Assembly (NCBI GenBank): GCA_045616445.1
Contig: JAZLGR010000028.1
Span: 1 to 64,000 of the forward strand
DNA from: Fimousia sp045616445
GTDB taxonomy: Bacteria > Bacillota > Clostridia > Lachnospirales > Lachnospiraceae
Length of the DNA stretch: 64,000 nt
Reading direction: 5' to 3'
Part shown: positions 1-7,823 of the stretch, in pieces
Numbering within the stretch: the stretch's first letter is position 1
How the letters are laid out: each line of letters begins with the position of its first letter
Translations under genes and position numbers: made by a program
The notes under the pieces: generated by a model
What the model saw: the letters and a program-made list of their open reading frames with translations, nothing else
Told to the model about the DNA's origin: nothing
Databases searched by the model: none

Positions 1-135
1 TGTTCATGAGTTCATACCGTCGGCGAAAGCTGACCAGCGTTTCTTGGAGCGATGTCAAGGGTGGCGTACGGCTTGTACAGTCTTATAATGTAACTGAATA
101 ATTTTTATAATTTCGTGTCCAAAATTTGTTGACTA
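1..135. other. Left-edge segment without a recognised gene
   Basis: No start codon leads a convincing gene here. The first 100 bases are richer in G+C than the AT-rich stretch that follows. The minus strand reads an open frame that runs off the window edge and ends at a stop near base 14, so it could be the last residues of a mobile-element protein, but I cannot name it. The remainder (about 100-135) is AT-rich spacer. Confidence 0.3.
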
Positions 136-369
136 GTGCATAATTCTTTGGTAAAACAATATAGAACAATTGGATTAGAAGAGGGTAGAAAAGAGGGGCT
201 CAAAGAGGGTCTCAAAGAAGGTCTCAAAGAAGGTAGAAATCAGGGCCAGGATGAAGCTTTTCGACTTATGCAAAAGCTTATGGAAGATGATCGTATGGAC
301 TTATTGAAAGAGATTGGAACGAATAAAGAACTGCAAAAGAAATTATTAGAAGAATATAATCTTATATAA
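136..369 (+). pseudogene. C-terminal tail of an Rpn / PD-(D/E)XK-type transposase, truncated
   Basis: The 77 residues match only the tail of Rpn-family recombination-promoting nuclease/putative transposase proteins, which are abundant in Lachnospiraceae. A GLxEGRKEG lead is followed by repeated GLKEG units (residues about 14-35) and a final helix with a QKLMEDDRMDLLKE-like sequence. The N-terminal nuclease domain is absent, and an in-frame stop lies just upstream of the GTG that opens the frame. No ribosome site precedes it. The GLKEG repeats come from near-identical 12-base DNA repeats. It is most likely a decayed remnant; translation as a small protein cannot be excluded. A strong hairpin follows at once. 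Confidence 0.6.
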
Positions 370-375
370 TAGTTT

Positions 376-418
376 AGGGGCTGTACAGATTGTACAGATT
401 GTACAGCCCCTGTTTTGT
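376..418 (+). terminator. Rho-independent terminator after the transposase tail
   Basis: A perfect 12-base stem (376-387 with 400-411, AGGGGCTGTACA) closes a 12-base loop and is followed by GTTTTGTT. The loop and right arm consist of a 9-base unit TGTACAGAT repeated in tandem, so the arm may slip. It separates the + remnant from the end of the minus-strand MATE gene. Confidence 0.65.
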
Positions 419-441
419 TACAAAGATATAGATGATATCAG

Positions 442-1770
442 TTATTCTCTTCCCCATTTCCCCTGTCTGAAGAATCTGATTGACATCACTGTTGCGATAC
501 TCCATCCAATTGGCCAAGCGCACCAGATACCGGTATAACCAAGGAAGGTTTTGGATAATACAATGGCAAGAACTACTCGAAGTACTAGATCGGTAAATGT
601 TGCTGTCATAAAGTCTTTCATAAGGCCTGCCCCTCGCAGAATTCCATCGGAAACAAGTTTTGCGGAGATGACAAAGTAAAATGGTGCTAAGATTCGAAGA
701 TACATAGTTCCCGAATGCAGCGCATCAAAGGAAGGGGTATCTAAGAAGAATCGAAGCAGTGTATGCGGGAATATCAGATACAGAAGGCAAAGAGGAAGGC
801 TTAAACACCAAACCAATTTTACACCTGCTTTAAATCCATCATTGACACGAGGATATTTTTTTGCGCCGATATTCTGGGATGCATAGTTGGAAACTCCATT
901 TCCGATTGTGGTGAAGGAAGTAATTACCAGATTGTTGAGTTTGACACCGGCAGCATATCCAGCGATGACACCGGCTCCAAAACTGTTGATGACACCCTGA
1001 ATGATGATATTACCAATGGAGATGAAGCTCTGCTGCAGAATACTTGGAACGGCAATGGTAATAAACTGGATAAATAACTTTTTAGAAAACAGAGTGGCTC
1101 TGGAACTAATCTGAATCCTTTGCAGTCGTCTTAAAACAATGATAAAAGCAAGGATACAACTGGCACCCTGACAAAGGAAGGTGGCCCATGCTACACCTGC
1201 AACTCCCATATGAAGATTTCGCACAAAGTAGATATCCACACCGATATTTACCACAGATGAGATTGCCAAAAAGTAGAATGGTGTCTTGGAATCTCCCAGA
1301 GCTGAGAAAATACCAGTTGAGATATTATAAAAGAATACAAATGGAAGACCAAGCACGTAGATATCTAAGTAGAGCTTGGAATCAGAGAATAATTCTGAAG
1401 GCGTATGGATCATGGTTAACAGGCCGCTGCCAAAGAAGATACCAATAAACATCAAAAGGGCACATACGATGGCACTGGAAATCATTGCTGTGGATACAGC
1501 AGATTTCATATTTTTATAATCTTTGGCACCGAAATACCGTGAAGTGATTACGGAACAACCAATGTTACATCCGAAGGCGAATGCGATGAAGATCAGCGTG
1601 ATTTCGTAACTGTTTCCGACGGCTGCAAGTGCATTCTCCCCGATGAATTTGCCGGCTACCAAAGAGTCGGCAATGTTATACATCTGTTGAAATATAATAG
1701 AACCAAAAAGTGGGAGACAGAACTTCCACAGGACAGTTTGCGGATTTCCCACAGTCAAATCTTTATTCAT
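442..1770 (-). CDS. MATE family efflux transporter
   Basis: A 442-residue polytopic protein with about twelve predicted hydrophobic segments in two similar halves, the MATE layout. It would export drugs or metabolites by Na+ or H+ antiport across the cytoplasmic membrane. The N-terminus (LWKFCLPLFGSIIFQQMYN) and the ADSLVAGKFIGENALAAVG stretch are typical of the NorM/DinF-like branch. Length is normal. AAGGAG lies upstream of the ATG. It is transcribed divergently from a LysR-type gene across a 147-base spacer that carries a palindrome, so the regulator probably controls it; the substrate is unknown. Confidence 0.88.
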   Translation of the reverse strand: MNKDLTVGNPQTVLWKFCLPLFGSIIFQQMYNIADSLVAGKFIGENALAAVGNSYEITLIFIAFAFGCNIGCSVITSRYFGAKDYKNMKSAVSTAMISSAIVCALLMFIGIFFGSGLLTMIHTPSELFSDSKLYLDIYVLGLPFVFFYNISTGIFSALGDSKTPFYFLAISSVVNIGVDIYFVRNLHMGVAGVAWATFLCQGASCILAFIIVLRRLQRIQISSRATLFSKKLFIQFITIAVPSILQQSFISIGNIIIQGVINSFGAGVIAGYAAGVKLNNLVITSFTTIGNGVSNYASQNIGAKKYPRVNDGFKAGVKLVWCLSLPLCLLYLIFPHTLLRFFLDTPSFDALHSGTMYLRILAPFYFVISAKLVSDGILRGAGLMKDFMTATFTDLVLRVVLAIVLSKTFLGYTGIWCAWPIGWSIATVMSIRFFRQGKWGRE

Positions 1771-1802
1771 AAATTATCTCCTTTTTCAAAACATCTATGT
1801 GT

Positions 1803-1831
1803 ATTATAATCACATTAGATACATAAGTAAA
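1803..1831 (-). promoter_or_regulatory. Putative promoter of the MATE gene
   Basis: On the minus strand a perfect TATAAT (1803-1808) sits 17 bases from a weak TTTACT (1826-1831). It lies 33 bases upstream of the MATE start codon and next to the divergent LysR promoter. Confidence 0.5.
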
Positions 1832-1839
1832 CGATATAT

Positions 1840-1860
1840 ATGATATATAATACATATCAT
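1840..1860. promoter_or_regulatory. Palindromic LysR-type operator candidate
   Basis: Perfect inverted repeat ATGATAT-N7-ATATCAT, fitting the T-N11-A style of LysR boxes. It lies between the divergent MATE and LysR genes and covers the expected -35 position of the LysR promoter (-10 at 1866-1871). That placement would allow autoregulation and control of the exporter. Binding is inferred from position only; the surroundings are AT-rich, so chance palindromes are possible. Confidence 0.5.
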
Positions 1861-1865
1861 TTCGA

Positions 1866-1871
1866 TATAAT
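1866..1871 (+). promoter_or_regulatory. -10 element of the LysR-type gene
   Basis: Perfect TATAAT 46 bases upstream of the LysR start codon. No good -35 is visible; the palindrome at 1840-1860 occupies its place. Confidence 0.45.
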
Positions 1872-1917
1872 AAATCGCTGAATCAAAAGATAGAATCCGA
1901 ACAAGGAGAACAATAAG

Positions 1918-2820
1918 ATGAACATTTCCTATGATTATTACAAAATCTTCTATTATGTTGGCAAAAATGGGAGTTTTACAAAGGCAGCTAGAGAGTTAGG
2001 CGCAAGTCAGCCAAATATTACAAGAGCTATGAACAATTTAGAAAGCCAGCTGGGACAGATTTTGTTTGTCAGATCGAAACGAGGCATAACCCTGACTGAA
2101 GAAGGAAAAAGATTGTATGCCCATATAGAGAAGGGCATCAAACAGTTTTTTGCAGCTGAAACAGAGATGAAGCATCTGAAGGAATTAAAGGTTGGGCATA
2201 TATCCATTGGTGTCAGTGAGATTGCCCTTCATGAAGTGCTGTTACCAATCTTGAAGCAATATAGGGAGGAGCATCCGGCAATCTATCTTCAGATTTCCAA
2301 TGATTCAACCCAGGCGGCCATCAATTCTGTCATCCGAGGAGAGAATGATTTTGCCCTTGTGACAACACCGATTCCGGCAGGCCATAACCTGACCTGCATT
2401 AATCTCTGCCCGGTGACAGAACACTTATATGCAGGTATCAATGATCTGTCTTTAAAAGAAGGAAGCCATACGCTAACCCAACTCATGGAATACCCGTGGA
2501 TTTCATTATCCACAGGTACTTCAACAAGAAAACACCATGAGATGTTATTTTCCGAACGAGGTTTGTTGTTTGAGCCGATGATTGTGACAGCTACCATGGA
2601 TCAAGTGCTTCCTATGGTCAAAACAGGATTAGGCATCGGCTTTATTCCCGACAGTATGGTACCAGAAATGGAGACAGAGGTGTATCCGGTTTCTGTGAAA
2701 GAGGAGATACAGCAGCGATACATCTGCCTGGCGTATGATGGAGATCAGATGATCAGTAAAGCCTCTGAACTCTTGTTAAATACGATAAAACGTAAATTCA
2801 AAGTATCAAAAGAAGAATAA
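1918..2820 (+). CDS. LysR family transcriptional regulator
   Basis: 300 residues, the usual LysR length. The N-terminal winged helix-turn-helix occupies residues about 3-62 (FYYVGKNGSFTKAARELG, SQPNITRAMNNLESQLG, then the wing RSKRGITLTEEG). A periplasmic-binding-protein-like effector domain spans about 90-290. AAGGAGAACAATAAG provides the ribosome site. It is divergent from the MATE exporter with a palindrome over its own promoter, so it likely autoregulates and controls the exporter in response to a small molecule that cannot be guessed. It is convergent with the methyltransferase gene, only 6 bases away, with no terminator visible. Confidence 0.9.
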   Translation: MNISYDYYKIFYYVGKNGSFTKAARELGASQPNITRAMNNLESQLGQILFVRSKRGITLTEEGKRLYAHIEKGIKQFFAAETEMKHLKELKVGHISIGVSEIALHEVLLPILKQYREEHPAIYLQISNDSTQAAINSVIRGENDFALVTTPIPAGHNLTCINLCPVTEHLYAGINDLSLKEGSHTLTQLMEYPWISLSTGTSTRKHHEMLFSERGLLFEPMIVTATMDQVLPMVKTGLGIGFIPDSMVPEMETEVYPVSVKEEIQQRYICLAYDGDQMISKASELLLNTIKRKFKVSKEE

Positions 2821-2826
2821 ATACTC

Positions 2827-3693
2827 TTAACATTTCACAATCACTGCAGTACCATGAAGATCACATAGCGGAACAAGGAGAAGTGGTCCATGTGCTGCTT
2901 CATAATCAAGGACTGCCTGTTTGGCACCACGGAATCTGGTATTATTAAAATCATGAAGCAGAATCATTCCGGCTGTTGAAAGTCTTGGGTAGAAATATTC
3001 AAGGCCGGCTAAGATTGGCGCATAGAGATCGGCATCGAGACTTACAAGGGCGTAGGTTTCCTCTTCAAGCCCCGCAGCAGTTCCTGGGAAATATCCCTTT
3101 CGAACATCAATCTGATCTGGATAAGCCATTCGATTCATTACATATTCCAAAGATGTGTCAGCGAAATCGCCTTCCTGGGCTCTGGAGAAATCTCCGGAAA
3201 TTTCAGCTTCAATATCTTTCGGGTCAAATCCTTCGAATGTATCAAAGAGATAGAGGTTACGGTTTGGGAATAGGGCATTCAGCTGCCATGCAGTGTCTCC
3301 CTTGTATACACCAAGTTCAGCAATGGCACCAGGAATGTTCAGATGATGGATACGATCCACAATCCGTGCGAGTGTGGCAGAACGAACGTCTAACATCTGG
3401 TATAAATCTCTTAAAAATGTGATTGTTCCGTCATAAGAAAGACCTAGAATCTGCTCTTCTAACTGGCGTCCTCTTTTTGAATCTGTAACGGATATAAGCA
3501 TGACATCAGGTTTTTTCGCAACAGCATCAGCCATGGAATATACTGCGACAGAGCCCAATGGGGTATCTAGATCATGTCCCTGCAGCTTCTCGCTGTTATC
3601 TGCAAACCCAATGATATCATAGTTGTTTCTATTGATCAGACCGATGACAGAACGGCCAAACTGTCCTGCACCGACGATTACTAATTTCTTCAT
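2827..3693 (-). CDS. PglD-like NAD-binding domain fused to a TylF-type methyltransferase
   Basis: 288 residues from the chosen ATG at 3693; an ATG five codons upstream (3708) lacks a ribosome site, whereas GGAGAC lies 8 bases before the chosen one. Residues about 1-110 form a Rossmann-like domain (LVIVGAGQFGRS, then DIIGFADNS) as in PglD/sugar O-acyltransferase N-domains. Residues about 120-288 resemble macrocin O-methyltransferase TylF/MycF: AELGVYKGDTA, the LYLFDTFEGFD strand, and SLDADLYAP plus LLHDFN metal/SAM-associated motifs. TylF enzymes methylate sugar hydroxyls using SAM and Mg2+. No glycan or polyketide genes are adjacent, so the acceptor is unknown. Confidence 0.75.
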   Translation of the reverse strand: MKKLVIVGAGQFGRSVIGLINRNNYDIIGFADNSEKLQGHDLDTPLGSVAVYSMADAVAKKPDVMLISVTDSKRGRQLEEQILGLSYDGTITFLRDLYQMLDVRSATLARIVDRIHHLNIPGAIAELGVYKGDTAWQLNALFPNRNLYLFDTFEGFDPKDIEAEISGDFSRAQEGDFADTSLEYVMNRMAYPDQIDVRKGYFPGTAAGLEEETYALVSLDADLYAPILAGLEYFYPRLSTAGMILLHDFNNTRFRGAKQAVLDYEAAHGPLLLVPLCDLHGTAVIVKC

Positions 3694-3812
3694 ATTACTT
3701 GTCTCCATATTAATTTATCGTTAAAATATATATGTTTCCCCATCATAATACCATAAAAATAGTAAAAATGTACGAAAAAATTGCGAAAAACCTTTATTTG
3801 TTGTCTGATGTC

Positions 3813-3821
3813 TGATATGAT
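3813..3821 (+). promoter_or_regulatory. Extended -10 promoter of the molybdenum cofactor cluster
   Basis: TGATATGAT gives a TGN extension plus TATGAT 30 bases before the start of the MobA-ModE gene; the -35 (TTTATT, 3793-3798) is weak. A tandem GTCTGAT direct repeat (3802-3815) runs into the -10 and could be a regulator site, perhaps for the ModE-like domain encoded downstream. That link is a guess. Confidence 0.45.
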
Positions 3822-3850
3822 AGGGTTAGAAAACGTAAGGGGGAACTTTT

Positions 3851-4789
3851 ATGCGAAAAACAGGTGCGATTGTACTTGCTGCAGGCTTATCCTCAAGGAT
3901 GGGAGCATTTAAACCGATGCTGCCCTTTGGGAATTCCACCGTGGCGCGTCATCTGATTTCCATGCTGCAGGATCGGGGAGTCGATCCCATTGTCGTGGTA
4001 ACAGGATTTCGCGCAGATGAGCTGAGGCAGCATCTTTTTTCTATGGGCGTTCGATTTGTAAAAAACGAACGGTATGAGACAACACAGATGTTTGATTCCG
4101 TGCGAATTGGAATTGATGCAATTAAGGATGAATGTGAGCGATTTATGATCCTTCCCATCGATGTTCCAGCTATTATGCCCGAAACATTGAGACAGGTTAT
4201 GATGATTGACGCACCGATGATTCGAACCATGTGCAATGGAGAGCCGGGGCATCCAATCATGCTGCAGACGAAGATGGCGCGAAAGCTTCAGGAATATGAT
4301 GGACCGGGCGGGTTGCGAGGTGCCATGGAAAACTCTGGTATTCCAATCACAAACCTGGAGGTAGAAGACGAAGGCATTTACCGGGATATGGATACAAGAG
4401 CACAGTACGAAGAACTATTAAAGTGGAATTACAAGCGAGGGCAGGGACTTCCTACCAGACCAGTCATTACCATTTGCTTAGAAGGGAAAAAAGTTTTCTT
4501 TGGTCCTGAGACACAGAAGCTGCTCCTTGAAATTGCCAACACTGGTTCTAAGCAGGAGGCCTGTAAAAATGTCGGCATCTCCTATTCAAAAGGAAGCAAG
4601 TTATTAAAGGATTTGGAGGATCAGCTGGGCTATCCAGTGGTACAAAGATATAGCGGAGGCATTGGCGGCGGTGGCTCCTGGCTCAATGAAGCAGGCAGAA
4701 AGCTTGTAGATCGATATCAGAAATTAATGGACAACGTGCAGGACTATGCAGATATGAAGTACCAGGAATATATCGGTCAGGATCTGTAA
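3851..4789 (+). CDS. MobA/MocA-like nucleotidyltransferase fused to a ModE-like DNA-binding domain
   Basis: 312 residues. Residues 1-190 are a MobA/MocA-type NTP transferase: the nucleotide loop AAGLSSRMGAFKPML (10-24, with Lys21) and the metal-binding PIDVP (102-106). Such enzymes add GMP or CMP to molybdopterin. Residues about 200-300 are a ModE-type winged helix (GPETQKLLLEIANTGS, AACK-like helix, SYSKGSKLLKDLE, then GGGGSWLNEAG), the family that senses molybdate-cofactor status and binds DNA. The fusion suggests an enzyme that also reads or controls transcription. AAGGGGG is the ribosome site. It opens the molybdenum cofactor cluster and is followed by the MoeA-like gene. No DNA target is known. 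Confidence 0.8.
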   Translation: MRKTGAIVLAAGLSSRMGAFKPMLPFGNSTVARHLISMLQDRGVDPIVVVTGFRADELRQHLFSMGVRFVKNERYETTQMFDSVRIGIDAIKDECERFMILPIDVPAIMPETLRQVMMIDAPMIRTMCNGEPGHPIMLQTKMARKLQEYDGPGGLRGAMENSGIPITNLEVEDEGIYRDMDTRAQYEELLKWNYKRGQGLPTRPVITICLEGKKVFFGPETQKLLLEIANTGSKQEACKNVGISYSKGSKLLKDLEDQLGYPVVQRYSGGIGGGGSWLNEAGRKLVDRYQKLMDNVQDYADMKYQEYIGQDL

Positions 4790-4855
4790 GATTTGTCACG
4801 GAATATAAAGATAGCATTTCAGTATAATGTAAATGAAAGTTATGGAGGATACAAC

Positions 4856-5884
4856 ATGAAACTGATGAAAACAGAAGAGGCAGTAGGACAGATTCTCTGC
4901 CACGATATTACACAGATTATCAAAGGTGTTACCAAGGATGCCGTTTTTCGTAAAGGGCATGTGATTCGCGAAGAAGATATTCCAGTGCTGTTAAGCGTTG
5001 GGAAGGATCACATCTACATCTGGGAGAATGACGAGAACGTGCTCCATGAGAATGACGCTGCGCAGGTGCTCTACGACATTTGCAAGAATGACTACATGCA
5101 TCCATCTGATGTAAAGGAAGGCAAGATTGAACTCATCGCTGACATTGATGGCGTATTAAAGATTGACCGTGACCGTCTTCGCAAGGTGAATGGCGCAGGA
5201 CAGATGATGATCGCTTCAAGACACGGAGATTTTCCTGTGAAGAAAGGGGATAAGCTGGCAGGCACAAGAATTATCCCATTGGTTATTGAAAAAGAGAAGA
5301 TGATGAGAGTGAAGGAATCTGTTGCAGGTGCTCAGATTTTTGAAATTAAACCATTTGTTAAGAAGAAAGTGGGAATCGTGACAACTGGGAATGAAGTATT
5401 CTATGGACGCATTAAGGATACATTTACACCGGTTATTTTAGATAAATTATCTGACTACGAGACAGAGCTTGTAGGACACGAAATCAGCAATGATGACCAT
5501 GAGAATATCACTGCATGCATCAAAAAATTACTGGACGAAGGTGCTGAGATGGTAATCTGTACCGGCGGTATGAGCGTGGATCCAGATGACAAGACTCCAC
5601 TTGCCATCAAAAACGCAGGATCTGATATCATTTCCTACGGCGCTCCGGTACTACCAGGTGCCATGTTCTTATTAAGCTACTATAAAAAAGATGACAAGAA
5701 TATTCCAATCGTTGGGCTTCCGGGCTGCGTAATGTATGCGAAGAAAACCATTTTTGACCTGGTACTTCCAAGACTGATGGCAGACGATATGATTACAGAA
5801 GCAGATCTCGTGGAACTTGGAGAAGGCGGCTTATGCTTAAACTGTGGCGTATGTACCTTCCCGAACTGTGGATTCGGAAAGTAG
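4856..5884 (+). CDS. MoeA-like molybdopterin-binding protein with cysteine-rich tail
   Basis: 342 residues. The start is the ATG at 4856, 7 bases after GGAGG (4844-4848); a TTG at 4793 has no ribosome site. The body contains the MoCF/MoeA-like molybdopterin-binding fold: VGIVTTGNEV, ICTGGMSVDPDD, PVLPGAMF and VGLPGCVMY. The family inserts molybdate or handles adenylated molybdopterin in the last steps of cofactor assembly. Unlike MoeA proper (about 400 residues) it is shorter and ends in a cysteine cluster, Cys327, Cys330, Cys333 and Cys338, closing with GFGK. The tail could bind a metal or Fe-S cluster or act as a persulfide carrier. Similar proteins accompany selenium-dependent molybdenum hydroxylases, but none is encoded here. 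Confidence 0.75.
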   Translation: MKLMKTEEAVGQILCHDITQIIKGVTKDAVFRKGHVIREEDIPVLLSVGKDHIYIWENDENVLHENDAAQVLYDICKNDYMHPSDVKEGKIELIADIDGVLKIDRDRLRKVNGAGQMMIASRHGDFPVKKGDKLAGTRIIPLVIEKEKMMRVKESVAGAQIFEIKPFVKKKVGIVTTGNEVFYGRIKDTFTPVILDKLSDYETELVGHEISNDDHENITACIKKLLDEGAEMVICTGGMSVDPDDKTPLAIKNAGSDIISYGAPVLPGAMFLLSYYKKDDKNIPIVGLPGCVMYAKKTIFDLVLPRLMADDMITEADLVELGEGGLCLNCGVCTFPNCGFGK

Positions 5885-5892
5885 GGGATTAG

Positions 5893-6858
5893 ATGAAGGA
5901 TTCATTGGGAAGAAACATTGATTATATGCGAATTTCCATTACGGATCGCTGCGACCTGCGTTGCAAATATTGTATGCCGGAGGGCGTGCAGCTGCTGCCA
6001 ATGAAGGATCTGCTCACCTTTGAGGAGATTGAACAGGTTTGTACCATCGCTGCAGAGCTTGGAATTAGCAAAATCAAGATTACTGGCGGGGAACCGTTGG
6101 TTCGAAGAGGGGTAGAAGACCTGGTCCGCACAATCAAATCCATCCCTGGCATTGACAAAGTGACGATGACTAGCAACGGTGTGGCCCTGGCAAATCACAT
6201 TGATGAATTAGTGGAATGTGGTTTGGATGCCATCAATATCAGCTTAGACACGTTAGATCCAAAGGAGTTTGAACAGATTACTGGCAGGGACAGATTAAGC
6301 GACGTTCTGACAGGGATTGAAGCGGCGAAAAAATCCGGCATCCGTGTGAAAATCAATACCGTTCTACGTGCGCAGATTACGGAAGAGATGATCATCGCAC
6401 TTGCAAACTATGCAAGAGACTTACAGATTGATCTTCGATTTATAGAAGTGATGCCAATTGGATTTGGCAAAGAGCAGGATGGTATCTTCCATGAGGATGT
6501 GGACAAGATCTTAGCGAAACATTATGGAGAAGGTGTGGACGATGACTCCATTCATGGCAATGGACCTGCAATTTATAAGACCTACGATGAAGGCAGGGTA
6601 AGCATCGGTTTTATCAGCGCCATGCATGGGAAATTCTGTGCCAGCTGTAACCGCATTCGCATGAGCGCAATTGGCGGGTTGAAATCCTGTCTATGCTACA
6701 AGGGTAATATAGACATCAGAGAACCACTGCGCGCAGGTAATATGGAAGAAGTAAAGAACAGACTGATTGAAACGATTTTAGATAAACCAAAAGAACACTG
6801 TTTTGAGACCATTCAGGACATTACAGAAGAAAATCGAATGAGTTCCATAGGAGGTTAA
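5893..6858 (+). CDS. moaA: GTP 3',8-cyclase MoaA
   Basis: 321 residues, full length. It is a radical SAM enzyme that converts GTP to 3',8-cyclo-GTP, the first step of molybdopterin synthesis, working with MoaC. The N-terminal cluster motif is Cys20-x3-Cys24-x2-Cys27 (CDLRCKYC), followed by the ITGGEPL SAM-binding turn. The C-terminal cluster is CASC...C around residues 248-265. It ends in the conserved Gly-Gly needed for activity (SSIGG). It lies 8 bases after the MoeA-like gene and 2 bases before the MOSC-MogA gene. No moaC is present in the window. Confidence 0.95.
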   Translation: MKDSLGRNIDYMRISITDRCDLRCKYCMPEGVQLLPMKDLLTFEEIEQVCTIAAELGISKIKITGGEPLVRRGVEDLVRTIKSIPGIDKVTMTSNGVALANHIDELVECGLDAINISLDTLDPKEFEQITGRDRLSDVLTGIEAAKKSGIRVKINTVLRAQITEEMIIALANYARDLQIDLRFIEVMPIGFGKEQDGIFHEDVDKILAKHYGEGVDDDSIHGNGPAIYKTYDEGRVSIGFISAMHGKFCASCNRIRMSAIGGLKSCLCYKGNIDIREPLRAGNMEEVKNRLIETILDKPKEHCFETIQDITEENRMSSIGG

Positions 6859-6860
6859 CC

Positions 6861-7802
6861 ATGGGAAAGATTATTGGAATTTGCATTAGCGAAAAACGCG
6901 GAACCCAGAAGCACGAGGTTCCGGAAGTAAAGATCGTAAAAGATTGGGGATTAGAAGGCGATGCCCACGGCGGTAGATGGCACCGTCAGGTGAGCCTCTT
7001 ATCCTATGATAAGATTGAAGAGTTCAGAAAGCGTGGGGCAGATGTGGCACTGGGTGCCTTCGGTGAGAATATCATCGTGGAAGGTATTGATTTTCGTGCT
7101 CTCCCTGTGGGAACAAGATATAAGGTTGGCGACATGGTCCTTGAGATGACTCAGATTGGTAAAGAATGTCACAGTCACTGCGAGATTTATAAAAAAGTGG
7201 GCGACTGCATCATGCCTCGAGAAGGTGTATTTGCTGAAGTAGTAGAGGAAGGTACAATTAAGGTTGGGGATGAGATGGAAGTGATTCTGCCGCCAGCAGA
7301 CCGTCCATTCACTGCTGCAGTCATTACCTTAAGCGACAAAGGATTTGCCGGACAGCGAGAAGATAAGAGCGGGCCTAAAATTGTAGAGATGATCACAGAA
7401 GCTGGTTATGAAGTGAAAGAGACGATCCTGATTCCTGACTCCAAGCCAGGCCTTAAGAATCAGCTCATCCGTCTTGCAGATCAGCGCCAGGTTAATGTTA
7501 TCTTCACAACCGGAGGAACAGGCTTTTCTGAACGTGATATCACACCGGAAGCAACTACTGAGGTATGTGATAAGATGGCAATGGGCATTGCCAATGCCAT
7601 TCTCTACTATTCTTTACAGATTACACCACGTGCCATGTTAAGCCGTGCGGTATCAGGAATTCGTAAGAAAACATTGATTGTGAACCTGCCTGGCAGTCCA
7701 AAGGCGGTAGCTGAGGCATTGGAATTCATCCTACCTAGTCTTGGACACGGACTTGGCATCTTAAGGGGTACAGAAGGAGAATGTGCAAGACCCGAAAACT
7801 AA
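6861..7802 (+). CDS. MOSC domain fused to MogA/MoaB-type molybdopterin adenylyltransferase
   Basis: 313 residues. Residues 1-143 are a MOSC domain (GLEGDAHGG, HRQVSLL, FGENI, and a conserved Cys in GKECHSHC), the module of molybdenum cofactor sulfurases and metal-sulfur carriers. Residues about 149-313 are MogA/MoaB-like: TLSDKG, EDKSGP, TTGGTGFSERDITPEAT and VNLPGSPKA. MogA adenylates molybdopterin before metal insertion. The fusion joins cofactor activation and possible sulfuration in one chain and fits the preceding cofactor genes. A GGAGG ribosome site lies in the moaA tail. Confidence is high for both domains; the exact reaction of the MOSC half is not known. Confidence 0.85.
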   Translation: MGKIIGICISEKRGTQKHEVPEVKIVKDWGLEGDAHGGRWHRQVSLLSYDKIEEFRKRGADVALGAFGENIIVEGIDFRALPVGTRYKVGDMVLEMTQIGKECHSHCEIYKKVGDCIMPREGVFAEVVEEGTIKVGDEMEVILPPADRPFTAAVITLSDKGFAGQREDKSGPKIVEMITEAGYEVKETILIPDSKPGLKNQLIRLADQRQVNVIFTTGGTGFSERDITPEATTEVCDKMAMGIANAILYYSLQITPRAMLSRAVSGIRKKTLIVNLPGSPKAVAEALEFILPSLGHGLGILRGTEGECARPEN

Positions 7803-7823
7803 GAATCCTTTCTATGTGAATGG

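Noticed and set aside
3709..3850. Molybdenum cofactor riboswitch upstream of the cofactor cluster
   Set aside because: The spacer is AT-rich, only 142 bases including two promoters, and lacks the paired GC-rich stems expected of that RNA.
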